A stretch of DNA of 64,000 nucleotides from positions 34,359,049 to 34,423,048 of the forward strand of contig CM055816.1 in assembly GCA_029582265.1 (NCBI GenBank). Reading direction: 5' to 3'. The notes beneath the pieces were generated by a model that was not told the DNA's origin, searched no databases, and saw only the letters and a list, made by a program, of their open reading frames with translations. The position numbers and the translations under genes are program-made. Position 1 is the first letter of the stretch. Each line of letters starts with the position of its first letter. This document shows positions 33,365 through 44,300 of this stretch, piece by piece. The DNA is from Zoroaster sp. YZ-2022 (taxonomy: Eukaryota; Echinodermata; Asteroidea; Forcipulatida; Zoroasteridae).

Positions 33365-35384
33365 TGATAATGGCAGTCTTCACCCTGTAGCGTATGCCAG
33401 TAGAGGATTACGGGGAGCCGAACAGAACTATAGTGACTTATCTAGTTTTAAACTAGAATTATTGGCCCTTAAATGGGCGGTATCAGAGAAATTCAAGGAA
33501 TATCTCATTGGGAGGAAAACTGTAGTGTGGACTGATAATAATCCTGTAGCACATATCCAGACAGCTAAGTTGGGTGCAACGGAGCAAAGGTGGGTTGCCC
33601 AACTAGCCCCATTTGACCTAGAAATCAAGTATCGTACTGGTCGTTCAAATAAATGTGCTGATGCTTTGAGTAGGAATCCTTCTCACAGTAGTGTAGAAGA
33701 AGTGGTTGAAGCGATCGATTCTGTAACAGAAAGCACTCAAATACCCTTTCATATCCGAGCTGCTCATTCTGACTTGTCTTGTGGTAAGAACACTTGTGAT
33801 GTAGATGATTTTCCTGAAATCACTCCTTCGGTTTTGCCTTCGTTTTCATTCGGGGACTTGACCAAATTACAAAAGGAGGATGTCGTCCTGACTAAGATTT
33901 GGACCCTTTGGAATAAACGATGGGAACCGGGTCAGGAAATAAAGGAGTCTGGGTTCCTGACAACTGAACTGAATGGATGGATTCGGGAATGGCCAAACTT
34001 TGTGGAGCATAGTGGAGTGTTGTATAGGGCAGTGAAAGAGCCTGGGTTGGGGCAGCAATTGCTTGTACCACAGACGCTTCGACAGACTATCATTGAATCA
34101 TCCCATGACCGGTGGGGTCATCAGGGTATTGGTAGGACCCTGGCTTTCATAAAGAAGCGCTGTTTTTGGCCAGGTATGAATATTCATGTACGCGAACACA
34201 TTCAACAATGTTATCATTGCACTCTCACTAAGTCTCCTACACCAACCATTCGCCCACCCATGCGGCATCTTTTGTGCTTTCAGCCTTTAGAGAGACTGGC
34301 CATTGATTTTCTGAAACTTGATAAAGGAAGGGGCAATATGGAAGATGTTCTTGTCATGACCGACTCTTTCACAAAATTCGCAGTTGCTGCGCCTTGTAAG
34401 GACCAGACAGCCATAACTGTAGCTCGCATGTTAAGAGACCAGTGGTTTGTTCGTTATGGTGTGCCAATCCAGCTTCACTCCGATCGTGGGAGAAACTTTG
34501 AAAGCAATGTCGTGTCCGAATTATGTAAGCTTTACGGTATTCACAAGACAAGAACAACTTCTTATCATCCCCAAGGCAACGCACAAACGGAGAGGTTTAA
34601 CAAGACTGTGTGTGGATTAATTAAGTCACTTGATCGGAAATGTCGTTACCAATGGCCAGACTTATTGCCACATTTAGTTTTTGTGTATAACAGCACACCC
34701 CACAGTGTTACTGGGTTTACCCCCTATACCTTGATGTTTGGTCGCCAGCCAAATGTACCACTAGACCAGCTACTAAGTAATACTCGTACGAGTTGGAATG
34801 AGGATGTTATTGGAAAGCAGGCTAAGCTTATCCAAGATGCATACAAGGTTGCTAAAGACCGACTAATTAAAGCTGCCCAGAAAGACAAACGTCGCTACGA
34901 TAAACGTGCCCATGCAAACCCTCTACCTATTGGAGGTAGAGTGCTATTAAAGCAGTGTGCATTCACTGATAGGCATAAGTTAAGCGATAAGTATGGGGAA
35001 CAGCAATATGTAGTGGTGAAATGTAACAAACATGCTGACCTGTACTCTATTAGACCCTTCTCTGGGGGTATTGAGCGTTGGGTGAATAGGAAGATGCTTG
35101 TCTTGGATCCCAGGGGAGAAACTGTGGATTATGATGACGAACCGTCATTTGATTTACCTTCTCTTGAAGAAGATCATAGTGATGACTGCACTAGCCGTCA
35201 TGCTAAAGATGACCCTCCTGATTGGGAGTGGGTCATATCTACTAAGCCGAAAGTGGTACCAGAGCCAGACGCTGGTACTAGTTGTAAACCAGAGGTAGAA
35301 CCTAAGACACCTGTAGATAAAGGGCTGCGGCGATCCACACGATTGAAGAAACGATCGTCTGGATGGCCTAATTCCATAACTTAG
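33340..35384 (+). CDS. pol: Pol part 2: RNase H and integrase
   Basis: This continues RNase H (ASRGLRGAEQNYS, ELLALKWAV, VWTDNNPV) and ends it with DALSRNPS. Integrase has the HHCC zinc site (H..H..CYHCTL region, about 34110-34225). The catalytic core is DFLKLDKG, then SDRGRNFES, and the glutamate in HPQGNAQTERFN. A C-terminal basic tail (RRSTRLKKR) follows. No in-frame start lies at the 5-prime side because the piece is cut from pol part 1 by a frame break. Otherwise the domain series is complete and without stops. Confidence 0.88.
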
Positions 35385-35520
35385 TTATGATCTTAGCATT
35401 GATCTTGGTAGAGCCTAGTGAAGAACTTTGACTCTACTTTATGCATGTAAACTGATGTGTTCTTTTTTTTGACACATGATCTAGTTTGAAGTTAATAACA
35501 CTTTCTGTTCTATTTGTTTT

Positions 35521-35532
35521 TCCTTCTTGCAG
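35521..35532 (+). promoter_or_regulatory. Candidate splice acceptor before the SGNH ORF
   Basis: A long pyrimidine tract (TTTGTTTTTCCTTCTTGCAG, ending at 35532) lies between pol and the last ORF. It is placed like the env acceptor of retroviruses and could produce a subgenomic message for the SGNH-like protein. Confidence 0.45.
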
Positions 35533-35738
35533 TAATTAATGACACACGTACACCAGTTGATGCTGGAGGATTACCATTCGGGTAAAGGTTCAGCCACCTC
35601 TGTGCATCCAGTGTCTCTGTGTTGTGAGTTTTTAACCACAAACCTGTTTCTTTCTTGTTAGTCTTAAACAAGGAAGACATTTTGTTTAAGGAAATTGTAT
35701 TTGCACTTTAGAAGTGTTGTATTGAAAGTTTGTTAGAA

Positions 35739-36323
35739 ATGACAGAAAATATCTCTGTTGTATTATTTGGTCACTCTTTCCCTGCGCGTCTGGCAAGGCA
35801 AGCGCGAGGGGATCCTAAAACTTTTATTGGCCTAAGTGATCGATTCACAATCTTTGTTGAAGGTCACCCAGGGTTGACGTTCTCTAGAATGTTTGCCAAC
35901 TCAGTTCATTATATGTCTAAAATGCGGTCTAAGATGATTGATATTTTAGTATTGGACTTGGGGACTAATGACTTATGTAACCCTACTGTCTCTGCAGAAG
36001 ATATTGTGCAGCAAGCTGTACAATTCCTTGATCTTCTCAAGTCCAATGGAATCATTCCAAAGTGTACCGTGTTTCTCTCTGTAATCCAGAGGTCAGGCAA
36101 TTTGAGACCTGGCCAAGTCTCGTGTTCGACCTTTAATCGTCGTACTAGAGAATTTAACAGACTACTTCAGAGTGAGTTAGAACACTACTCTGGGAAACTA
36201 ATGTACAATCAGCGTAGAGTTAACCACCCAAAACATCTAATTGATGGTGTTCATCCAACTCCAGATGGGATGAAGAAATATTGCAAAGGTATTAAAGAAG
36301 CTATTTACAAGTGCAAAATGTGA
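35739..36323 (+). CDS. SGNH/GDSL-hydrolase-like accessory protein
   Basis: 194 codons from the ATG of MTENISVV. All the conserved SGNH blocks are visible. Block I is VVLFGHSF with the candidate nucleophile Ser13, followed by a glycine segment EGHPG (41-45). Block III is LDLGTND (Asn77), and block V is DGVHPTPDG with Asp169 and His172. The expected activity is esterase or lipase-like hydrolysis; the substrate is unknown. No signal peptide or membrane segment is seen, so it is not an envelope protein. It sits 354 bp after pol inside the element, and the frame is intact. SGNH domains are known in some CR1-like LINE ORF1 proteins; in a gypsy element the env position is unusual. Confidence 0.8.
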   Translation: MTENISVVLFGHSFPARLARQARGDPKTFIGLSDRFTIFVEGHPGLTFSRMFANSVHYMSKMRSKMIDILVLDLGTNDLCNPTVSAEDIVQQAVQFLDLLKSNGIIPKCTVFLSVIQRSGNLRPGQVSCSTFNRRTREFNRLLQSELEHYSGKLMYNQRRVNHPKHLIDGVHPTPDGMKKYCKGIKEAIYKCKM

Positions 36324-36807
36324 TGTATTGTTATGTATGCTTCTAGTCATACCCATTGGTTACCAAGTAGTGGAATACCTGTATGATATTCTTTGTTAAA
36401 CTCAATGTTACCTTGCTATAATGCAGATGGTTTTATGCAAACTGCTATAACTTCAGTGCATTTTAAGAAAGATTTTCACAAACAGTGAGTTTTAAATGTA
36501 TTTTTGAAGTGTTTTCATTCAACTTTATTATGTAATTGCTGTTTACTCTCAGTTGAGTGATCTAGAAGGCTTACTTCATTGAAGACAAAATGGGATTTCC
36601 CATACTTCTGGATTGCTTTGCTGATTATAGTTTGTGTACTATTATAACTGATATTTTGATGCCAGTTTATCATCAAAGTAGATACTTAAACCTGGTTTCA
36701 TGCACAATGTATTAAAGATGTTCTTAACAAATATCCTAACCTCAACAGTTCACGCCTCTTTTTGGAGAGTAGCCATGTGTGGGCACATGTTTCCAAAGCA
36801 GGGAAGT
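36324..36807 (+). other. Element 3-prime untranslated region and polypurine tract
   Basis: No coding sequence. The purine run AAAGCAGGGAAG (36795-36806), directly before the 3-prime LTR, is the likely plus-strand primer site. Confidence 0.6.
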
Positions 36808-37640
36808 TGTGGCGGTGTGGATATTTCATATAGTTCCTTTAAACCATTTTAGTTCCTTTAAGCTCATTTGCATATAAACTGTGGCCTTTTGACGCAGTGA
36901 GGTCATGCTCATGCGACTATGATATAGTCCCTGTTTGGTTTAAGGAAACATCTTTGCATTGTGTATTTAAATTATTTTTACCCATTAAGGCTACTGATTA
37001 ATTCAGCAAGTAAAATTATTGGGTCATACTGTGTTAAAATTGTGCTTAGCATTTTGTTAAGGTAAAATAGTTTACCGCGGATTAATAGTTGCAAGTGCTT
37101 TGGCCGCGGCTGACAAGTTCCAGACTCTCTCTTTTCACCTGGGTCGGTAGACCATGTAATGAAGAAACTTTCCTTTGTGAGTGAGTGGTCATTTGTCAGC
37201 CTGGCTTAGCAGCGCTTGGGGATTTGATTGATTAGATTTATTACATTTATTAGATTTATTTGATTAGATCTGAATTTAGATTTGGATTGGATTTAGATTT
37301 GGATATTGTGATTTATAGATTTGTGCATTGCTGTTTAGTTCGCTTTGTGCTTACTCATAGGGCCTAAGTAAAGTGATAAGTCATAATCAATAACTTTTCA
37401 ACTGAGTTTAAATCCTGATCGTTTATAATTTAAGAATAATACACAGTAAGCTGAATTTGTGAGCTTTATTTCACATAAATTTTATTATTTCAAATAAATC
37501 ATTTAAAAATTGTTACAAGCAAAGCAAATTGAAGTTTTCTGACTTTATTTTGTCCGACATTGTGAGAAGAGTCCATCTTTTAATTAATTTGGCTTACTAC
37601 CACTTCACAGGGTGACACCACCCTACCCCTCTTCGTGACA
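36808..37640 (+). repeat. 3-prime LTR
   Basis: 833 bp, the same length as the 5-prime LTR and differing at one position that I could find. It is followed by the TTAA duplication. Confidence 0.95.
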
Positions 37641-37644
37641 TTAA

Positions 37645-38432
37645 TATTGTACAAGGCGGTGGAAACGACTTACGGTGAGCACGATCAAGGTAATGTACCC
37701 CGTGGGGTACATCACTCATGTTCCCCTGAGCTAGTGCGTCTTTGTAGCACATCACTTGGTGTTTTCTTTGTTGAAGTATTGCGGTTTGTACATAAAAAGG
37801 TGTTTGTAATGTTAACTTGTATAGGTGGGAAATGCTCAGATGTACTTCTTTAGGAAGTGTTCCAAATAGCAAGTAGGTTATTATACACGGAATTGATTAG
37901 TCATGGCACAACCTTACTAAATGTATACGCAACCTAAATTGATGATGTCATTTCACATGTCATGTTGATGTGATTTTTACAAAATGTTCAAATAAAGTAA
38001 ACCATTTTGGTTGTTTTCCTAAACACTTTGATGTTTGTTTTCAGGTGTTATTACGTAAATAAATTAAGACAACTTACTTTGCCTCAAATTATAAAGTAGT
38101 ATTTAAATAGTCAGGAGCATCACTTTATTGAAAATTTTCATCATATTCAAATAACCAGGAGCTTTCATAAAACATTTGATTTCACAAGAATTTTCATGAT
38201 ATGATATGATATGATATGATGTGATCTGTAGTGTGATCTATAGTGTTCGAGAGTGAATAAATTTGTGGCTCTCAAATCAATAAATTGCGAAGTCCCAAAA
38301 AAAAATTGTTGCGAAGTCCCAAAAAACAGTCACTGCGCATGTTCAGTGACATTGACCTCCGGCTTGGTTGCATCATGCTCTATTTGTAACCGTGGGTAAT
38401 ACCTGACCGCGACTCTTTTTTTTCCCGTACCA
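37645..38432. other. No gene seen
   Basis: It holds GTACCCCGTGGGGTAC, a near-perfect palindrome at 37696-37711, and a GATAT pentamer run at 38190-38220. Confidence 0.45.
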
Positions 38433-38510
38433 CACGCTGGCCATGGAGTAAACAGTAAAGGGATAGGAAGAACTCTCTATCCCTTAACTGTTGACTCCAT
38501 AGCCAGCGTG
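38433..38510. repeat. Foldback of 78 bp
   Basis: CACGCTGGCCATGGAGTAAA at the left returns as its imperfect complement ending AGCCAGCGTG. The arms meet around GGGATAG..CTATCCC. It is probably a miniature foldback. Confidence 0.75.
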
Positions 38511-40413
38511 ATCCCGGCCATGGTCCTCTGTCGAATCCCTGTCGAATCCCTGTCGAATCCGTGGCAAAACAGGCCTTGTAGTTTTCTATGGTTTAGCAGT
38601 GAAAAAAATCAACGCACTGAACGGACCCTAATGTTCTTACACGACCTCGAAGTGTGACGTGGATGAATACACAACGCCTATGGGTCGTTCATCGTTCGAG
38701 AGGCTGGCTGTGAACAACAAGTAGCGCAGCAGTACAGTACACAAAGCCGATCAAGCGTGACTTAGTATTTGTAGCAGTAGCCGTGGCTACAAAAGGACTG
38801 TGTGAGTTGCGGGGTATTAGACAATTGTGCCAATGAATTGCACATTTTCATGTAAATTAGGATTAGAAAAATAAGAAAAATTCTTGATTTGTCGTGAATC
38901 CACCGGATTTCTACAGAAAAAATGCCCTTGTTTACGTGGCATTTCCATGCGATAAACGTGGCTACATGGGAATCATTGGTGTTCTGCAAAAGTGCACTGT
39001 ACTAAAATACAGTTTAATCCAAAATGGCCACCAGCAAATCTTTTTATATGTATAATTCATTAGATTCTTCATTACATCACTATATTTGCATGTGTTCCTA
39101 GCAACTAGGTTCGCAGGGGCCGGGTGCTCTTTTAACGTCGTCATCGATATGAAAAAACATAACAATAACCAACAGAGGGCGCACATTGTACGCGTTGAAA
39201 CAGCCGTATATACCCGACCTTATTATTTCCTTTCCATTGCACTCAAACAACTATCCAAAGATTATATACAGCAACATGGAATGTTTATGCATCTTCTAGT
39301 GCTGCAAGTTTACGGTTAAGTAACCGAACATAAACCGAAACTAATTTTAAACTATATCCGGTAAAAGTTGTGGATTGATTGAAGAGACGTTGACAGATTT
39401 TGTGTAGGGTTATTTCACAAAAAAGTTAACTTTAATATTCTAATGTAGTTTTCGGATAACTGAACAGTAAAATTAATCGAGTATAAACATTCGATTAACC
39501 GAATAACCGAGTAATCGCTGCAGCGCCACTCTCTTCATTAATATTAGTGATCACATAAATGTTACTTGGTGTAAGATTGATAATGGTTCTTAACCTCCCT
39601 TGGAATAATTCTGTCTGCGGTGCTCAGTCAGTGCGCAACCTCTGAAGTGCTTCCGTTTAATTGCAAATATGCACGGAACGTGCCCACAATATTGATATTT
39701 GCATATATAATGAGCTGCGAGTGTCAGTTGTAAGAATTATGTCACATCTGAACTCCCTTTTTTTAAAATATTTGTTCAATCCCAATTATTGAAAAAGGGA
39801 ATACAATTTTATTTCGAGATAAAAACATTAACGCTTATTTACGGGTTTAGAAAAAGTAGTAGATTTGAACATATGTATAGATAGACCGATTATCCGTATT
39901 TAAAAAAACTTATTTACCTTTTTCCAAGTGACTGGAAACAGTCAGGGGCGCGGCTAACATTTCGCTTGGGCGATCTTCAATTTATTCAATGTTGAGAAAA
40001 ATAATCAAATCATAGACAAATACATTACATTGAAGAGTAAACGTAATTGGTTGAAACTTCAAAAAGCATCGCGCAGTGCCAGAAACTGACCAATCACAGG
40101 CTAGAACACTAAAACAGTAATGTTCCGAGGTGCGCCATGTACACGCTTAGTCATGCGTATTATACGCTCCATTTGAATCTTGCGCGTGCAGTAAACTCAT
40201 AGAACATAGTAACAATGACACGTGGCGCGTAAAAGCCCATATTTATCTTTCTCTGCAAGCTTGACGTCATAAGCGTGTCTTAACTTTTAACAAAAATAAG
40301 TAAACGTACAGATTTTAAGGAAAGAAAAAAGTTTATTCAGTTGAACTGCAGTGAATTAGTTTTTACATTACGAGAGCGTGATACTTCAAGATATATATTT
40401 AACCTGTTTAATA
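38511..40413. other. No gene seen
   Basis: GTCGAATCCCT is repeated three times at about 38530. A stretch of about 25 bp (GGAAACAGTCAGGGGCGCGG) at 39935 recurs near 40678 on the other side of the SINE. No exon of the downstream kinase gene was recognised here. Confidence 0.45.
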
Positions 40414-40672
40414 ATAATAATATAATATGTGGACTTATATAGCGCACGTATCCACCAACTAAGTGGTGCTCAAGGCGCATTCTTTTTTACGTGCATTACA
40501 CAACACACGGGACCTACGGCTTTACGTCCCATCCGAAGGACGAATCAATTATGGTTAAGTACCTTGCTCAAGGACACAAGTGTCATGACCGGGGCTCGAA
40601 CCCACACCCTGCTGCTGGCAACACTAGAACTTGAGTTCGGTGCGCTAGACCGCTCGGCCACGACACTCCAAC
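40414..40672 (-). mobile_element. tRNA-derived SINE, minus strand
   Basis: On the minus strand it starts with a tRNA-like head: A box GTGGCCGAGCGGTCTAGCGC and B box GGGTTCGAGCCCC. CCTTGAGCAAGGTACTTAAC, a conserved SINE core motif, follows. The tail (GCGCTATATAAGTCCACAT, then ATT repeats) probably derives from a LINE. A second copy is at 58595 on the plus strand. It resembles the V-SINE superfamily. Confidence 0.8.
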
Positions 40673-41042
40673 TCACGGGAAACAGTCAGAGGCGCGGATA
40701 ACACGAAGGGATTGGCAAAAAAATGTTGAATTTATACAACATTTTAAGAATAGTTTTCTCCCAAATATATTGTCAAAGCGATTTTTGCAAACAAACATTG
40801 CGCGTCAGCTTCATTAACTCGACGCTCGCACTGACTGCTATCGTTTTTTAAAGAAACTTCAAATGTTTTTCCACAATTATGTACATGAAAATGTTGATAA
40901 TGAACTGTATCACAATTTCACGTAAGAATGAATACTAAGTTCGTGTTTGAAACAAGTTGAACACCTTCAAAATCACTGGACGACGAGTGGTGGGTAGGCG
41001 TGAGAAATGTAACATTTTTTCGCGCACAAACAACACGAGCCT

Positions 41043-41275
41043 GCTTCAATGGATTGATTTGGTGGTTTATTTGCCAACTGAGGCTCAATTTTGGTGGTTT
41101 ATTTGCCGACGGAGGCTAGATTTAGTGGTTTATTTGCCAACTGAGGCTCAATCTTGGTGGTTTATTTGCCGACGGAGGCTAGATTTAGTGGTTTATTTGC
41201 CGACTGAGGCTCAATCTTGGTGGTTGATTTGCTGAGTGAGGCTCAATCTTGGTGGTGTATTTGCCGACGGAGCTA
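41043..41275. repeat. Tandem repeat of about 31 bp
   Basis: Seven units related to TTGGTGGTTTATTTGCCGAC plus GGAGGCTAGAT. Two unit types (CAACTGAGGCTCAAT and GACGGAGGCTAGAT) alternate. It lies just upstream of a kinase exon, in what should be an intron. Confidence 0.85.
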
Positions 41276-41387
41276 TAAGTTTGATTATAGTTCAAATCAG
41301 CATAATTTGATCTGCCCTCTGTTTTCATGCGTTTATTAAGTCTAATTGTCACTCACACAGTTTATTTGTGTAATGTTATTTTTGCAG

Positions 41388-44300
41388 GTTCACATCCCTA
41401 CCCAGGCATGTCATCTCGTCAAGTGATAGACGAAATAAAGAATGGCTACCGTCTGCCGAAACCAGATCATTGCGGTGAGGAAATGTAAGTTGCAGTAATT
41501 GACTCTTTCAACTGACTTTAACAACAATAAGTCCTGTTTTTGTTTTCATCAGTCCATTTTTCACTTTGTCAAATATCTGATTTAAAGCGGTGTGTTTTCA
41601 CGATCATAACCAGAAACATGTCGTTGGTCGAGTGAGTTCGGTTGTGCTGCAATCAAACTTTAACCGAGTTTTTTGCTCGGTACACTAAATTTCAAGATGG
41701 CGGATTGTAAAAAGTACCGGTAACGATAGCTTTGTTCCTTTTTGTGTTCAAAAGGATGAAATGATTATTGTTCAGACAAGCTAGTTTACTGCTCATGAGT
41801 AAGTTTCATTTTGCAAACAAATAATAAAAGGTTGACGTTTTAAGAGGATTAATAAATCAGAAATTATTTCTGGTCGAAAAGTATTTATATTTCTCGCAGT
41901 ATGTGAACCTGTTTCTGGTTAAGAATTGGACATCAGAAACACACTTACACTCGCGTTCACTAAAACTACTTACTACTTCTGGGTTGATGAGTTGTTAAGC
42001 TAACCCATATCTATATTGCAGTCCAATCTACGTTTAATATGCTGATTGAATTAAAGAGGCGGTTGCTCGGTCTGTACGTCTTTTCTTACAGACATCTTCT
42101 CAAATACCACAATGCTCACGCGCAAGCCAATTTGCGTAATGCATTCTGGTCTAGCTGACAACAAAATACTGCAAAAACTTAACTTACCTCTCGTGATATA
42201 AACTACCACTATCACAAATTAATGCAAAGTTGAACTTAACGCCCCAGATATTGTCTATCATTAAACGACAGTTAGCCATAGTTTTCTTTGTTTTGTTTGT
42301 GTTCAGTTTAATAGCACGACTTCGTAGATTGTTAGATTAAAAAACTGCACAATTCCATGGGGGAAATGTGAACGTTAATTACCATCTAGACCGAGAAGCA
42401 ACGCACACGTATATTTCCGAAGTAATTATTTCATTCAGTTTAATCAACTCTTCTCGTTATTTCCTTCATTTTGCATGTATACTATTGAAGACCGTTGTTT
42501 CTAGGAGATATGTTATGCACTAAGGTTACAGTAGCCTTGACCCCGTACCGATATCTTGCCCGAGAAATTCAGCACACATGGCTGGTGCGCCGTCCCCAGC
42601 CCCCACATGTACACTGTACAGAGAGATCAATAACTGAGTCGTGGATACTGTTGTGCATTGCAACATCGTATGTTCGAACTGAATCAACAGCCTTGATCCT
42701 TTTGTAATCGAAAGTTTATGCGTTTCTTTATTTTCCCATTGGAATTCCAATGGAAAGTCATATGCAGGGATTGTTGATTTGTGGGTGGTTCATTTTAAAT
42801 GACAGCCAATCACACCCCCTAGCTTTGACCCCGTTTGATCCCACACACACAGCACAATGCACAAAATGCACACACGCGTTGTACATTAGCCCAAGTATGG
42901 ACTCTCTGTATACACATACACTGAAACGAAGTACACGAAGGTCAAAGTCCAACCTGTACATGTACAGTACAATCATGTGCATCACGCACTGCGAGCAGTT
43001 GGCGGGCCAACCAGTAACCAATGAGAATACGTCTTTGGTTTTTGAATTTGGTATATTAGCATTAATGAGCTCTGCCTTAAATTTTGGCATGTACATAAGG
43101 ATCAAGGTGCGACGACGAATGGTCACTATATTTACATGTAGGCTATGTACAAGAAATAGTAGTAGTAGTAGTGGTGGTGGTGGTGGTGGTGGTGGTGGTG
43201 GTGGTGGTGGTGGTGGTGGTGGTGGTGGTGGTGGTGGTGGTGGTGGTGGTGGTGGTGGTGGTGGTGGTGGTGGTGGTGGTGGTGGTGGTGGTGGTGGTGG
43301 TGGTGGTGGTGGTGGTGGTGGTGGTGGTGGTGGTGGTGGTGGTGGTGGAGGTGGTGGTGGTGGTGGTGGTGGTGGTGGTGGTGGTGGTGGTGGTGGTGGT
43401 GGTGGTGGTGGTGGTGGTGGTGGTGGTGGTGGTGGTGGTGGTGGTGGTGGTGGTGTCCATGTAGGCTGGAGTTTGGATAGCTATAAAGCTGGGCAAAATT
43501 ATTCAACCAAACCGTTCGACGCGCCTCGATCAAGGCTAAGGTTACAGTTACTCTTTTGAGAGATAATTTGTCAAAACTACATGGCTATATCTTCCATTTC
43601 AGCTTTGACCTAATGAAACGCTGCTGGAACGAGAACCCAGACAACAGGCCAACATTCACCGAGATATGTAGTATACTGAACACTATGATGGCCGACGCCA
43701 ATGTAAGTGTTGTATTGTGGTAAACTGTGGGAAGACAATTCCTTTAGGAAGATGGATCGGTACATTTTGCTATACTCCGTTACTATGTATGCGCCCTCTG
43801 TTGACTGAATGATAATAGGTCGACCTTTGTACTCTAGGGAGTACTGTCAGATCAGAGATGGTTTCCTCTTTAGTTCGATTACTCTAAAGGGGAAATTCTT
43901 TGTCAAATTTACTGAAAGAAATAATGTTTAGTTCGAATAATTCAGGAAGAGGTAATCTTCCATGTATACAGTACTGTCCACTTTTGGAATGAATACCGCC
44001 CTCTATTGATTAGACTTGTAAAAAAAACTCAAATTTAAAAATTAATTTTTCAAAATGTTCTCACAAAGGTGTGGACCGATGAAACTTGCACAGGTTGATT
44101 GTTTAAGTTTTATCTTTATTCATAGAAAGTAAGGATACTTTAAGAAGCAGTTTGACAAAATAATCCAATACTATACCAACTGCCTTTAAGTAAAGACGGT
44201 TTGCGGTGACACCATTGAGTAGTAATTAGTTCTGAAAAGAACTGGAGGTTACAACTCAACGTTTCGATCAGTATGCTCTGATCGTCTTCGGGAGAACTGC

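Larger units (their letters stand above)
28309..37640 (+). mobile_element. Recent Ty3/gypsy-like LTR retrotransposon with extra ORF
   Basis: Two 833-bp LTRs (TGTGGC..GTGACA) bound 7.7 kb of internal sequence in the order gag, protease, reverse transcriptase, RNase H, integrase, then an SGNH-hydrolase-like ORF. That order, with integrase after RNase H, is Ty3/gypsy type. A 4-bp duplication TTAA flanks it (28305-28308, 37641-37644). I found one LTR difference by eye (T at 28751, A in the other), so it inserted recently. One frame break in pol means this copy is probably not autonomous, unless that break is a sequence error. Confidence 0.95.

Noticed and set aside
35739..36323. Envelope glycoprotein of an endogenous retrovirus
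   Set aside because: There is no signal peptide, cleavage site, fusion peptide or membrane anchor; the SGNH motifs account for the whole frame.
43159..43533. Long frames of poly-Gly, poly-Val, poly-His and poly-Thr
   Set aside because: They are readings of one GGT microsatellite in different frames, with no start or splice context.
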